A stretch of 64,000 bases of DNA, from assembly GCF_014201835.1 (NCBI RefSeq), contig NZ_JACHFH010000006.1:1-64000 (forward strand). The letters are read 5' to 3'. The DNA comes from Pectinatus brassicae. GTDB taxonomy: Bacteria; Bacillota; Negativicutes; Selenomonadales; Selenomonadaceae. The notes beneath the pieces were generated by a model. The model searched no databases, was not told the DNA's origin, and was given only the letters and a program-made list of their open reading frames with translations. Below are positions 1-9,062 of the stretch, one piece after another; position 1 is the stretch's first letter, and each line of letters starts with the position of its first letter. The position numbers were made by a program, and so were the translations under genes.

Positions 1-77
1 ACATCCGGTTGTTTAACATTAAAACAATGATGTATTGTTCAGTTTTCAAGGTGCCTGCCTCAACAGTCAGCTTTTAT
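1..77 (-). other. probable rRNA operon leader
   Basis: Read on the minus strand this stretch carries CACCTTGAAAACTGAACA (complement of 36-53). Such sequences are familiar from Firmicute rRNA leaders and spacers. It lies just downstream of three consensus promoters that point out of the window, so I infer that a 16S gene begins to the left. No rRNA sequence itself is visible. Confidence 0.5.
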
Positions 78-106
78 ATTATATCTAAACTGTTTGGCTC
101 TGTCAA
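78..106 (-). promoter_or_regulatory. rRNA-type promoter, proximal of three
   Basis: On the minus strand there is a perfect TTGACA (101-106) and a perfect TATAAT (78-83) with a 17-base spacer. It is the copy nearest the left edge and the presumed rRNA leader. Confidence 0.8.
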
Positions 107-172
107 GAACTTTTTTTCTTTCGATCTCTCGATGATTTCAAGTCCCCTGCCGCTCTCTCAAGCGCAGAAATC

Positions 173-201
173 ATTATATCTTATCTTCTGCTTTGTGTCA
201 A
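173..201 (-). promoter_or_regulatory. rRNA-type promoter, middle of three
   Basis: Minus strand TTGACA at 196-201 and TATAAT at 173-178, spacer 17. It is preceded by AAAAAGTTC and followed by TGATTTCTGCGCTT, both nearly repeated in the neighbouring promoter copies. Confidence 0.8.
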
Positions 202-264
202 GAACTTTTTAACTTGATAGTTAATCAGTTTTTTGTGCTTGCCACTTCCTTAAGCGCAGAAATT

Positions 265-293
265 ATTATATCTAAAATAGAGTTTAATGTCAA
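265..293 (-). promoter_or_regulatory. rRNA-type promoter, distal of three
   Basis: Minus strand TTGACA at 288-293 and TATAAT at 265-270, spacer 17. The sequence after the -10 box (AATTTCTGCGCTTAAG) repeats that of the middle promoter, which suggests unit duplication with a period near 92-95 bases. Confidence 0.8.
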
Positions 294-369
294 TACTTTT
301 TTTGTATTTCTAGTGGTTTTCTTCTCCATGTATCACCTAAATCTGTATTACTACTTAATTATATAAATA

Positions 370-415
370 AAAATCAGTTGTAATTAGCTTTTAAAAGCTA
401 ATTACAACTGATTTT
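370..415 (-). terminator. terminator after folE2
   Basis: Perfect inverted repeat with 23-base arms (370-392 and 393-415) and no designed loop, flanked by A/T runs. It lies 22 bases past the folE2 stop and separates the queC-folE2 genes from the rRNA promoters; it could work in both directions. Confidence 0.8.
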
Positions 416-436
416 TATTTTCAGGCAGATATTAAT

Positions 437-1249
437 TTAATTCCTATATTCTTGATGCGCAGCATAAGCATTATGATTATGAATTGACTCAAAGTTTTCG
501 CATTCGATAGAAAAATAATCTATTTTTTCTAAACTACGCAAAGCCAATACTAGATCGCGCAATATATCTTCAACAAATTTAGGATTTTCATAAGCTGTTT
601 CTGTAACATATTTTTCATCTTCTCGTTTTAAAATAGGATATACCGAAGAAGATGCCTGTCCTTCTATTATTGTTGTAAGTTTTTCTATTGTTAATTCATT
701 TTCCTGGCTGAATTTGACTGCTGCCTTAACTGTACTCCTTTGATTATGTGCTCCGTATTTAGATATTTCTTTACTGCATGGACATAATGAAGTCACTGGC
801 ACAGATATTTCCATTGTAAATTCCAATGGCATATTCTCTCTTTTATCGCCAATAAAAGTGCAATCAATATCCAATAATGATTCTTTAGCCGATACAGGTG
901 CTTCTTTAGCCACAAAATATTTAAAACTTATAGCAATATGAGCTGATTTTGCCGCTAACTTATCAAGCGCCTCAGTTAATAATTCATCCACTGCTGAAAA
1001 ATTCAGTGGTTTATTAGCATATTCATGCAAAATCTCTATAAATCTGCTCATATGTGTGCCTTTATATTCCATTGGTAAATCAACTGTAAAGCGTTCAATC
1101 AAAGCCGTTACATTTTGCGAGTCTCTTTTTTCTGCCGCTACTAAAAAAGGAAGCCAAGCTTTACTTATGCCAACTCTTTGAATAGCTATTCCCCGTGTAT
1201 CTCCCATATTTTGAACATCTTTCACCAGACTATCACTCCATATATTCAA
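437..1249 (-). CDS. folE2: GTP cyclohydrolase FolE2
   Basis: Type IB GTP cyclohydrolase, which opens GTP to 7,8-dihydroneopterin triphosphate, the first step shared by folate and queuosine synthesis. The 270-residue length is normal. The family signature is clear: SLCPCSKEIS at about 154-163 with Cys156 as the expected metal/catalytic cysteine, then GAHNQRS, and a C-terminal histidine-rich stretch (ESIHNHNAYA). The start overlaps the end of queC by 17 bases, so the two are co-transcribed. Pairing with queC suggests that at least part of the product feeds 7-deazaguanine synthesis. FolE2 enzymes can use metals other than zinc and often back up FolE under zinc limitation; no Zur site is evident here. 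Confidence 0.95.
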   Translation of the reverse strand: MNIWSDSLVKDVQNMGDTRGIAIQRVGISKAWLPFLVAAEKRDSQNVTALIERFTVDLPMEYKGTHMSRFIEILHEYANKPLNFSAVDELLTEALDKLAAKSAHIAISFKYFVAKEAPVSAKESLLDIDCTFIGDKRENMPLEFTMEISVPVTSLCPCSKEISKYGAHNQRSTVKAAVKFSQENELTIEKLTTIIEGQASSSVYPILKREDEKYVTETAYENPKFVEDILRDLVLALRSLEKIDYFSIECENFESIHNHNAYAAHQEYRN

Positions 1250-1904
1250 TTGGGTCTTTTACTCCTGCTTCAGCAAACCCTCTTAATCTAAGTTTACAGC
1301 TATCACAATGTCCACATGCCTTTTCCCCGCCATTATAGCAGCTGCGTGTTAAATTAAGCGGTGCATTAAGCTTATGTCCTAATAAAACTATATCTTTTTT
1401 TGATAAGTCCTGCAAAGGTGTTTCAATTGTTATTTTTTTATGCTCGGCAGCTGTAGCACGAGTAGCATAATCAGCCAGCGTCTGAAATTTTTCTATAAAC
1501 TCGGGGCGACAGTCTGGATAACCTGAATAATCCACTGCATTGACACCGATGTATATATATGGTGCTTCTAAAACCTCAGCATACCCCAGTGCATAACTCA
1601 AAAAGGTCAAATTTCTCGCTGGTACATAGGTAATAGGCACATCTTGGGCATCCGGGTCTCTGTCCGGTACATCAATTGTTTTATCCGTAAGCGCTGAGCC
1701 GCCAATTTGATCCATATTAGTATCTATTATTAAATGACGTTTAGCGCCAAAAAATTCGGCAACTTTTTTGGCACTTTCAAGTTCTATATTATGTCTTTGA
1801 TGATAGTCAAAGCTTATTGGATAAAGCTCATATCCTTTGCTTTTAGCTACTGCCATACAAACTGTTGAGTCTAATCCGCCTGATAATAAAATAACTGCTT
1901 TCAA
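1233..1904 (-). CDS. queC: 7-cyano-7-deazaguanine synthase QueC
   Basis: ATP-dependent conversion of 7-carboxy-7-deazaguanine to preQ0 in queuosine tRNA modification. The PP-loop SGGLDSTV is at residues 8-15 and the C-terminal zinc site is visible as Cys189, Cys197, Cys200 and Cys203. At 223 residues it is full length. It has a good ribosome site (AGGAGGAC) ahead of the ATG and overlaps folE2 downstream. queD and queE are not in the window. It lies 28 bases after the kinase gene, so read-through from that operon is possible. Confidence 0.95.
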   Translation of the reverse strand: MKAVILLSGGLDSTVCMAVAKSKGYELYPISFDYHQRHNIELESAKKVAEFFGAKRHLIIDTNMDQIGGSALTDKTIDVPDRDPDAQDVPITYVPARNLTFLSYALGYAEVLEAPYIYIGVNAVDYSGYPDCRPEFIEKFQTLADYATRATAAEHKKITIETPLQDLSKKDIVLLGHKLNAPLNLTRSCYNGGEKACGHCDSCKLRLRGFAEAGVKDPIEYME

Positions 1905-1932
1905 AATTAGTCCTCCTAAATAAAAAACTATA

Positions 1933-3672
1933 CTATTCTTTTATTGCTGAATCGCCTGTTTTACTAGGTGCTTTTGTGGCACTATTTTCTTTTTTACTCG
2001 TACTAGTACTTTCTTTTTTAGTATCTTTGCTTTTAGCCACAACTAAATTTACGGCACTTTTTTCTTTTAACATTTCGCCCGCTTTTGGTGACTGGTCTAA
2101 AACCGTGCCAGCAGCTTTGTCACTTTCCTGTTCTTGAATATTACCAATAACAAATCCTGCTTTTTCTAACATTATTCTGGCAACACTTAAGGTATTTCCT
2201 GTAACATCCGGAACATTTCCTGTCTTTATTTCAGGTCCTTTACTTACTACAAGGTCTATTGCTTTCCCCTTAGTAAGCTTACTGCCTGGCATTGGGTCCT
2301 GCCGCAAAACAGTCCCTGCTTTTTTTTCAGAGTATTCCTCTTTTACAACACCTAGGCTCAACCCAACTTTATTAAGCTGATTTTCGGCATCTTGCTTAGT
2401 AAAGCCTGTAATATCAGGCACGCTTACTTCTTCGCTGCCTTTACTTACATAAATGGTTACTAATCGTTCTGCTTTTACCACTGAATCAGCCTTTGGCGTC
2501 TGAGACACAACATAGCCTTTAACTACATCGTTACTGTCGATTTCTTTTATTTCTACACGCAAATTTTTACCAATTAATGTTTCTTTTGCTTCATCTACTG
2601 TTTTACCTACAACATTAGGAACCTTAATGTCTTCACTGCTCCAAAACTTGCCAAATGATAAAAATGCCCCGGCAAAAAAGCCAGCTATCAGTATAACAAC
2701 TAATATTGCCATAAACTTTTTTGTTTTTAAAATTGATGGTTTTGCTGGTGTTCTTGCCACTGTATTTGGGCTGCTGTTTCTGATATTGTTCAGTGTAGCA
2801 CGTGGTATAACCCTTGTAGCATAAGGATCTTCAACTGCATCTTCATTTGGAAATAATTGTTTTTGGGCATTTTGTATATCAACAATAAGCTGTGTACTGC
2901 TAAATCTTTTTTGTGGATCTTTTTCCATAGCCTTTAAAACAATTGCTTCCAATACCGGCGGAACCTCAGGTCTCAATTCATGTATAGGCTGCGGTTGTTC
3001 CTGTAAATGTTTTAATGCGATACTTACAACATTTTCCCCCTGGAATGGCACCCGTCCTGTCAACATTTCATAGAAAACTACACCTAACGAATAAATGTCT
3101 GATTTTGGTGTTATTGAATTTCCCTGAGCCTGTTCTGGTGAAATATAATGAACTGAACCGACAACATTGCCGCTGTAAGTCATTGTTGTGGAAGAAGCCG
3201 CCCGGGCAATGCCAAAATCAGCTACTTTTACCTGTCCATTTGGTTTTATTAGTATATTATGCGGTTTAATATCACAGTGAATCAAATTATGGGTATGCGC
3301 ATGCTCAAGTGCTCCCACAATCTGTCCACCAATATCAAGTACTGCTTCAATAGAAAGTGTTTTTTCCCTTTGTATTTTGTTTTTCAGGGTTTCACCTTCC
3401 ACATACTCCATAACAATAAAATATTGGTTATCACATTCTCCTACATCATAAATATTCACAATATTAGCATGCGATAATTTTGCCGCTCCCTGTGCTTCTT
3501 TTCTAAATCTAACTATGAAATCCTCATCATTGGCAAATTGCGGATGCAATATTTTCACTGCCACATATCTATCTAACAGCTGATCATGAGCCCGATAAAC
3601 AGAGGCCATTCCTCCGTCACCAATACGTTCTATCAATTCATATCGCTGTGCTAAAATCTGCTTAGACATCAT
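1933..3672 (-). CDS. prkC: PASTA-domain Ser/Thr protein kinase (PrkC/PknB type)
   Basis: Membrane Ser/Thr kinase that senses muropeptides or lipid II through outer PASTA domains and controls cell wall growth. The kinase domain spans about 11-275: glycine loop GDGGMASVY, Lys40, DFG at 152-154. A single membrane segment lies at about 320-342, followed by three PASTA repeats (about 345-548) and a Lys/Ser/Thr-rich tail. The catalytic loop reads HCDIKPHN (132-139), so the usual HRD arginine is Cys133; the codon is TGT. The start overlaps the PBP gene by 11 bases; its substrate FHA proteins and opposing phosphatase are encoded just upstream. The annotated ATG follows a GGGAGGATT site; a second ATG is adjacent. 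Confidence 0.93.
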   Translation of the reverse strand: MMSKQILAQRYELIERIGDGGMASVYRAHDQLLDRYVAVKILHPQFANDEDFIVRFRKEAQGAAKLSHANIVNIYDVGECDNQYFIVMEYVEGETLKNKIQREKTLSIEAVLDIGGQIVGALEHAHTHNLIHCDIKPHNILIKPNGQVKVADFGIARAASSTTMTYSGNVVGSVHYISPEQAQGNSITPKSDIYSLGVVFYEMLTGRVPFQGENVVSIALKHLQEQPQPIHELRPEVPPVLEAIVLKAMEKDPQKRFSSTQLIVDIQNAQKQLFPNEDAVEDPYATRVIPRATLNNIRNSSPNTVARTPAKPSILKTKKFMAILVVILIAGFFAGAFLSFGKFWSSEDIKVPNVVGKTVDEAKETLIGKNLRVEIKEIDSNDVVKGYVVSQTPKADSVVKAERLVTIYVSKGSEEVSVPDITGFTKQDAENQLNKVGLSLGVVKEEYSEKKAGTVLRQDPMPGSKLTKGKAIDLVVSKGPEIKTGNVPDVTGNTLSVARIMLEKAGFVIGNIQEQESDKAAGTVLDQSPKAGEMLKEKSAVNLVVAKSKDTKKESTSTSKKENSATKAPSKTGDSAIKE

Positions 3673-5083
3673 AATCCTCCCTTAGCATGGTTGTTATTAT
3701 CTGTTTTATAATTGGTGCAGCTTCAGCACCGCCGAAACCACTATTTTCTAAAATAACAGCAAAAGCAATATTTCTCCCTTTTACGCACGCTGTTCCCATA
3801 AACCAAGCATGATCAGCTCCTTGGGAATTTTCTGCCGTACCAGTTTTGCCGGCAATTTCAATACCATTTACATGTGCATTTTTTCCTGTGCCTTTTTTTA
3901 CAACATCAGCCATATATGAGTTTATAAGCTCAGCCCGATTAACATCAGTAGCCTCTTTAAATAAAGTTGGTGATGTCGTCCTTATTGTCACACCATCTAA
4001 AGTCTGTACTGAATCAACCAAATATGGCTGCATTATTTTTCCTTGATTAATAAATGCTTCTGCCAGCATCGCCATTCTAAGCGGAGTAACTAATAAATCA
4101 GCCTGCCCGATTCCCACTTGGGCAGTTTCCCCTGTGCTTAATTTGCCAAAATCCGGCATATGCGGGGTTTGTGTATAAAAATCACTTTTTACCTTATCAT
4201 AAAAACCAAATCTTGAAAAAGCCTGCTGCAATTCTTTATTGCCAAGTTTAACTGCTAATCCCGCAAACATTACATTACTGGAATGAATAAGGCCTTCATC
4301 CAAATTAATATTACCATATGTCGCCTTATCCGCCTCATAAATTTTTTGTCCATTGCCTAAATCATAAAACGGCCCACAGTTTATTCTTGTATCCGGACTG
4401 ATTATTTTTTGCTGCAAGGCCGCATCAGCAATCAGTGGTTTTATCGATGACCCCGGTGGATATAAGCCTTGTGCCGCCCTATTTATTAAAGGACTATTTT
4501 TATCATTGCGCAGCTTATCCCAATCTTCATTTATTGTATTGGGATTAAACGCCGGACGACTTGCCATTACCAGCACAGCACCAGTATCAGCATCCATAAC
4601 TACAGCTGCCCCCCGACGCTGGCCAATAGCATTCCAAGCAGTTTTTTGCAGATTTACATCTAATGTAAGCTTTATTGTATTGCCTTTTTTACCTTCAAAC
4701 AGCTGTTCAATCGGTCCCAGCTTATGCATAGTCATATTAAGTCCGGCTAAATCAATATTTTGTGTCTGCTCTATACCAGCACTGCCAATATTTTTGCCAA
4801 AATACCCTATGGGGAATGCACATATCTCACCATAAGGATACATCCGTTTAATTTCGTTATTTTGTTTTTCACTATAGACAAGTTTTTTACCAGTACTGTC
4901 TATAATATCGCCGCGTAATATACTATTTTCTCTATTTATGATACGTGCATTTAATGAATTATTTGTATACCAATCACTTTTAACAATCTGTATATATGAT
5001 AGATTTATCAATAATATAACGAATAGTACTATAAAAACCTGAGCAATTCTAAATATATTTTTATTTATATTGTCATCACGCAC
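3662..5083 (-). CDS. pbpA: class B penicillin-binding protein (PBP2/FtsI-like transpeptidase)
   Basis: Peptidoglycan transpeptidase of the elongation or division machinery. One N-terminal membrane anchor (about 13-34) is followed by a short dimerisation region and the transpeptidase domain. The three active-site motifs are present: SSIK at 212-215, SSN at 268-270 and KTG at 413-415. At 473 residues it is compact, like the PbpA proteins found next to RodA and PknB in Actinobacteria and Firmicutes. It overlaps the FtsW/RodA gene by 8 bases and the kinase gene by 11, so it is translationally coupled to both. It is presumably the partner of the adjacent SEDS glycosyltransferase. Confidence 0.93.
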   Translation of the reverse strand: MRDDNINKNIFRIAQVFIVLFVILLINLSYIQIVKSDWYTNNSLNARIINRENSILRGDIIDSTGKKLVYSEKQNNEIKRMYPYGEICAFPIGYFGKNIGSAGIEQTQNIDLAGLNMTMHKLGPIEQLFEGKKGNTIKLTLDVNLQKTAWNAIGQRRGAAVVMDADTGAVLVMASRPAFNPNTINEDWDKLRNDKNSPLINRAAQGLYPPGSSIKPLIADAALQQKIISPDTRINCGPFYDLGNGQKIYEADKATYGNINLDEGLIHSSNVMFAGLAVKLGNKELQQAFSRFGFYDKVKSDFYTQTPHMPDFGKLSTGETAQVGIGQADLLVTPLRMAMLAEAFINQGKIMQPYLVDSVQTLDGVTIRTTSPTLFKEATDVNRAELINSYMADVVKKGTGKNAHVNGIEIAGKTGTAENSQGADHAWFMGTACVKGRNIAFAVILENSGFGGAEAAPIIKQIITTMLREDYDV

Positions 5084-6332
5084 GATTTTTCTCCTTTGCC
5101 CCTATTGCCAGCAGCAATCCGATTGTTATAAAGCTTGCTGTCATAGAGCTGCCGCCATAGCTTATAAACGGCAGTGTTATACCTGTCAATGGCAATAGCT
5201 TCGTAACTCCAGCCAATATAATAAACGCCTGTAACAGCATTGTTGCGGATAGTCCGAATGATAACAATTTATATTTTTCATCACTGCACGAAAAAGAAAT
5301 TTTCATAGCCCGAAAGAAAATAAGCAAATAAGCTGTTATGACACTTAACACGCCCAGTAGTCCAAATTCTTCACCTATAGCTGAAAAAATAAAATCAGTT
5401 TGTACCGCTGGTATCATATCAGGAAAACCATGCCAATAACCAGCACCAAATAAACCACCATAACCTAAAGCGAATAAAGATTGGACAATCTGATATGCTT
5501 TTCCCATAGGATCAGCCCAAGGATTGAGCCAAATATCAAACCGTACCCTGACATGTCCAAATGCCATATAGCTGGCAAAACCTGACAAAATAAAAAATAC
5601 CGCGGCCAAAAACATGTACGATTTATTACTTGTTGCCACATATGTCATCATTACTGCCATACCAAAGAACAGCAGTGCCGAACCCAAGTCACGCTGATAA
5701 ACAAACATTAACAATGCCATGCTCCATATCATAATAAGCGGTGCTAGAAATCGCAGTGGCGGCAAGTATAAAAATCCCCATTTTCTATTGGGCAAATTCA
5801 ATAAGTTTTTATTTTCCTGTAAATATGCTGTCAAGAAACCTAAAACCAATAATTTGGCATATTCTGATGGCTGCACCTGAAATGGCCCCATTATAATCCA
5901 GTTACGATTACCGCCTATTTCCGTGCCAAATACCACCACCAAAAATATTATAAGAATACTGGCTAATCCCAGCAGGTAAGGATATTCCAATAATTTTAAT
6001 AACTGCGCCGAAAACACTATAGTAAGCAGCATCAATACCAGTCCTAGACCAATCCACTCCATTTGTGGTTTAAATAAAGACACTTTTAAGCGCAACAGCA
6101 TTATGAGGCTCATACTGCATAAAAAAATCACCAATGACAAAATATATTCATCAATATTTTTATTATATTTTTTTATTCCCCAGGGAATAAGAAAAAACAA
6201 AAAAGATGCTGCAACAATAAAGATTATATCACTCGTTACAACAGCTGTTTTCTTTTGTAAATATGCTATTAACGTTCCAATAATCAGCATATAGGATGGC
6301 ATCAATAAAACATTTTTTTTCAAGTGTCCCAT
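5076..6332 (-). CDS. rodA: SEDS glycosyltransferase FtsW/RodA family
   Basis: Polytopic SEDS protein that polymerises lipid II into glycan strands with a cognate class B PBP. The 418 residues are strongly hydrophobic with about ten membrane segments. Family landmarks include the GGNRNWIIMGPFQVQPSEYAK region, the YQRDLGSALLFF segment with its Asp, and the C-terminal LPLTGITLPFISYGGSS motif. It starts immediately after the phosphatase stop and overlaps the PBP gene. RodA is preferred over FtsW only because of the PbpA/PknB/phosphatase neighbourhood; the sequence alone does not settle it. Confidence 0.92.
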   Translation of the reverse strand: MGHLKKNVLLMPSYMLIIGTLIAYLQKKTAVVTSDIIFIVAASFLFFLIPWGIKKYNKNIDEYILSLVIFLCSMSLIMLLRLKVSLFKPQMEWIGLGLVLMLLTIVFSAQLLKLLEYPYLLGLASILIIFLVVVFGTEIGGNRNWIIMGPFQVQPSEYAKLLVLGFLTAYLQENKNLLNLPNRKWGFLYLPPLRFLAPLIMIWSMALLMFVYQRDLGSALLFFGMAVMMTYVATSNKSYMFLAAVFFILSGFASYMAFGHVRVRFDIWLNPWADPMGKAYQIVQSLFALGYGGLFGAGYWHGFPDMIPAVQTDFIFSAIGEEFGLLGVLSVITAYLLIFFRAMKISFSCSDEKYKLLSFGLSATMLLQAFIILAGVTKLLPLTGITLPFISYGGSSMTASFITIGLLLAIGAKEKNRA

Positions 6333-7040
6333 TTAAATTTCCACCACTATTGCCGTTATATTATCAATGCCACCGTTTTTTACAGCTTCACCAATCAGGC
6401 AATCAGCCTTATTTTCTATTCCAGTATCAAGCAATATCTGCTTAATTTTATCATTATTTACCATGTTAGTAAGACCATCAGTTGCCAATAATATAATATC
6501 TTTATTCACACAGCTGAATCTGCCTGTATCAATCTCGATTTCAGTGTTCACACCCACTGCTCGGGTAAGTATATTTTTTTGCGGATGGAACTGTGCCTCT
6601 TCCTGTGTTATAGTACCATTTTCTACCCACATTTCGACCAAAGAATGGTCAGTCGTTATCTGCGTAAGCTTATCATCATGCAGTAAATAAATTCTGCTGT
6701 CGCCAATATGGGCCCAAGTAACATCAGCATCATCAATAAAAATAATGCTTGCTGTAGTTCCCATACCATTTAAAGCAGTATTATCAGCAGCCTTAGCCAA
6801 TATTTCATTATTAGCTTTTTGAATTATTTGTTGTAATATAACTTGATTACAGTCTCTACAGCCTTGTACAGACTTTTTAACTTCATCAATTAGTAATTTA
6901 CTTGCTACTTCCCCCCCGGCATGTCCGCCCATGCCATCAGCAACAGCAAAAACATCTGGTTCAATACATATATAATTATCTTCATTATTTGCCCGTACTA
7001 ATCCAACATTGCTGCCATGTGTTACTTTCATTACTATCAC
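6333..7040 (-). CDS. prpC: PP2C-family Ser/Thr phosphatase (Stp/PrpC)
   Basis: Metal-dependent phosphatase that reverses phosphorylation by the neighbouring PASTA kinase. PP2C motifs occur in order: NNEDNY, AVADGMGGHAGGE (metal Asp and Gly), GDSRIYL, DHSLVE, ATDGLTNMV and a terminal GGIDNITAI. The 235-residue length is normal for bacterial Stp. It overlaps the upstream FHA gene by 4 bases and abuts rodA. The MIV residues before MKVTHGS leave a possible start three codons later (ATG at 7031), where the ribosome site AGGTG is also close. Confidence 0.95.
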   Translation of the reverse strand: MIVMKVTHGSNVGLVRANNEDNYICIEPDVFAVADGMGGHAGGEVASKLLIDEVKKSVQGCRDCNQVILQQIIQKANNEILAKAADNTALNGMGTTASIIFIDDADVTWAHIGDSRIYLLHDDKLTQITTDHSLVEMWVENGTITQEEAQFHPQKNILTRAVGVNTEIEIDTGRFSCVNKDIILLATDGLTNMVNNDKIKQILLDTGIENKADCLIGEAVKNGGIDNITAIVVEI

Positions 7041-7459
7041 CTCTCAAATCTAAATGATGTATTGCCTATTTTCACTATATCGCCATTTTGTAAAAAAATT
7101 TTATTTACTGCTTCATCGTTGACATAAGTACAATTTCTACTATGCAAGTCTTCGAGCTGATACTGATTTTTAAATGCGTTTATTGTGGCATGATGATGTG
7201 ATACATAATTATCTGTTAATACTATATCATTTTCACTTCCTCTGCCAATACTTACGCTGGTCGTAAAATTAATTTTATTACTGATAATATTTTCATCATA
7301 TGAATCAATAATAATAAGAGCGGCCTTTTTTCCTGCTGTATCACTGCTGTAAGCAGCTTGGTGCAAGTCTTTATAAACAGCTTTCATTATTTTATAGATA
7401 AAAAAACATATTATAAATAATAATATATATTGAAGAGCAATCATTACTATATTGAGCAT
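7037..7459 (-). CDS. membrane-anchored FHA domain protein (FhaB-like)
   Basis: One N-terminal membrane segment (about 5-25), a short linker, then an FHA domain at about 65-140 with the phosphothreonine-binding landmarks SIGRGSENDIVL, VSHHHATI and NCTYVND. FHA proteins read threonine phosphorylation made by the PASTA kinase and recruit partners to the cell wall machinery. It overlaps the phosphatase by 4 bases and shares one base with the upstream FHA gene, so the whole set is one operon. The layout matches the fhaA-fhaB-pstP-rodA-pbpA-pknB order of Actinobacteria. Confidence 0.88.
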   Translation of the reverse strand: MLNIVMIALQYILLFIICFFIYKIMKAVYKDLHQAAYSSDTAGKKAALIIIDSYDENIISNKINFTTSVSIGRGSENDIVLTDNYVSHHHATINAFKNQYQLEDLHSRNCTYVNDEAVNKIFLQNGDIVKIGNTSFRFER

Positions 7460-8205
7460 TAAAACACCTCGTATACCAAACGACTGTTGCCTATAGTAAT
7501 CACATCATTATCCTTGAGATATTCCTCGGCAATACGTTTGTCATTAATAAAAGTTCCATTAAGACTGTTGCAGTCGTGCAGCATATGACGATAGTCAGAA
7601 AATGATATATAGGCATGTACTCTTGATGCGTTGCCATCCGTTAATAAAAATTCATTTTCTTCGCGCCGTCCAATATGAACCTGACCTTCACCTATATCAA
7701 GCTGCGCACTTATATCTGCACCATCGATAACCCTGAGTCTGGCATAATAATGTTCATTATGTAAAAGTGCAGTTTCCTTAATACCTGGCTTTTTTATAAT
7801 TATTGTGCTTTCTGATACTTCATTTACACCTATTGTCTGTGCCATCTCATCCATATAATCATATTTAATATCACAATCACCTTTTTTTATGGCATTGTCC
7901 TTATTAAATTTTATACTGAGCTGTCCTTTTATAAACAAATTTTGCCGCATAACAGTACCAACTATATATTCGTAAAGCATTTCCTGTGACTTGCGCGAGC
8001 ATATCCGTTCGTAATCAGAAGCAGCCATGGTAATTTGATAATTATTAGGAATATATAAATTACCAGCAGTTTTCTTGCCATCACGCTTCATAATATGCGC
8101 TATATCTTTTTCAATTTCTGAAAATTGCAAATCACTGACAAACTTACGCCCAAAAAAACCTTCAATATGTTTTTCCAAAAAAGTCTCTAATTTTGAAAAC
8201 AACAT
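7459..8205 (-). CDS. DUF3662/FHA protein (FhaA-like)
   Basis: First gene of the kinase-phosphatase-cell wall operon. The N-terminal 115 residues (FLEKHIEGFFGRKF, then IEKDIAHIMKRDGKK) resemble the DUF3662 domain of FhaA, and the C-terminal FHA domain lies at about 170-245 (HIGRREENEFLL, ASRVHAYIS, NGTFIND). Two FHA proteins of different architecture side by side suggest they bind different phosphosites. The promoter should lie in the 255-base divergent gap shared with the rubrerythrin gene. No membrane segment is present, so it is cytoplasmic. Confidence 0.9.
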   Translation of the reverse strand: MLFSKLETFLEKHIEGFFGRKFVSDLQFSEIEKDIAHIMKRDGKKTAGNLYIPNNYQITMAASDYERICSRKSQEMLYEYIVGTVMRQNLFIKGQLSIKFNKDNAIKKGDCDIKYDYMDEMAQTIGVNEVSESTIIIKKPGIKETALLHNEHYYARLRVIDGADISAQLDIGEGQVHIGRREENEFLLTDGNASRVHAYISFSDYRHMLHDCNSLNGTFINDKRIAEEYLKDNDVITIGNSRLVYEVF

Positions 8206-8460
8206 TTATATCGCCCCATTGTCTTAGACTAATTTAATATTACCATTATATGCAAAATCATATACTAAGTCAAAGCTGTTTTATCTTTATTGGGTAAAAT
8301 ACAATTAGTCATAAATTATTCAAAAAAATAAATGATATTCGCTCCCATTGTAGAATAAATAATATATAATGATGTGCTTTTAATAAAAACCATCATTATA
8401 GTGCTCATTATTCTATACATAAAAATTGAGCAAATTACTTTTATAATAGGAGAGGATACA

Positions 8461-8997
8461 ATGGAATTAAAAGGCTCACAAACTGAAAAAAATTTGTTGG
8501 AAGCATTTTCTGGTGAATCACAGGCTCGCAACAAATACACATTTTATGCTTCCCAAGCTAAAAAAGACGGCTATGTACAAATTTCCCAAATTTTTGAGGA
8601 AACTGCTGGCAATGAAAAAGAACATGCTAAAATCTGGTTTAAATTAGTGCATGGCATTGGTGATACTGCTGAAAATTTAAAAGATGCTGCTGCTGGTGAA
8701 CATTATGAATGGACCAGCATGTATCCGGGATTTGCTAAAACAGCTCATGAAGAAGGCTTCGAAAAAATTGCCAAACTTTTTGAAATGGTTGCCAAAATTG
8801 AAAAAGAACATGACGAGCGCTATCAACTTCTCTTAACCAATATCAAAGAAGATAAAGTGTTTACTAAAAATGATAAGGTTATTTGGATTTGCTCCAATTG
8901 CGGCTATGTCTGTGAAGCATCAGCAGCTCCGGCAATTTGCCCTGTTTGCGACCATCCTAAAGCATTTTTCCAGGTTCGCGCTAATAATTACGAATAA
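8461..8997 (+). CDS. rbr: rubrerythrin
   Basis: Non-haem di-iron peroxidase that reduces hydrogen peroxide in anaerobes. The ferritin-like part (about 1-140) has the expected metal ligands in [22 protein letters not shown] and EKEHDERY. The C-terminal rubredoxin domain has CSNCGY and CPVCDHP. I chose the ATG at 8461 because AGGAGAGG lies seven bases upstream and [11 protein letters not shown] is the normal family start; an earlier in-frame start at 8374 would add a hydrophobic 29-residue tail that is not seen in the family. Single-gene unit, divergent from the FHA operon and ended by the terminator at 9021. Confidence 0.96.
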   Translation: MELKGSQTEKNLLEAFSGESQARNKYTFYASQAKKDGYVQISQIFEETAGNEKEHAKIWFKLVHGIGDTAENLKDAAAGEHYEWTSMYPGFAKTAHEEGFEKIAKLFEMVAKIEKEHDERYQLLLTNIKEDKVFTKNDKVIWICSNCGYVCEASAAPAICPVCDHPKAFFQVRANNYE

Positions 8998-9020
8998 TTA
9001 TTATAAATCCGCCAACTTTT

Positions 9021-9060
9021 TGACCCGCAGAAATTTTCATTAATATCTGCGGGTCACTTT
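9021..9060 (+). terminator. terminator between rubrerythrin and rlmN
   Basis: 11-base stem 9021-9031 / 9046-9056 (TGACCCGCAGA with its complement) followed by a T-rich tract. It sits between two convergent genes and can serve both. Confidence 0.85.
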
Positions 9061-9062
9061 TA

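Noticed and set aside
9-212. 67-codon plus-strand frame at the left edge
   Set aside because: It covers two perfect minus-strand promoters and has no ribosome site or protein similarity.
8374-8460. Longer rubrerythrin with 29 extra residues
   Set aside because: The extension precedes the strong ribosome site AGGAGAGG and is hydrophobic, unlike rubrerythrins.
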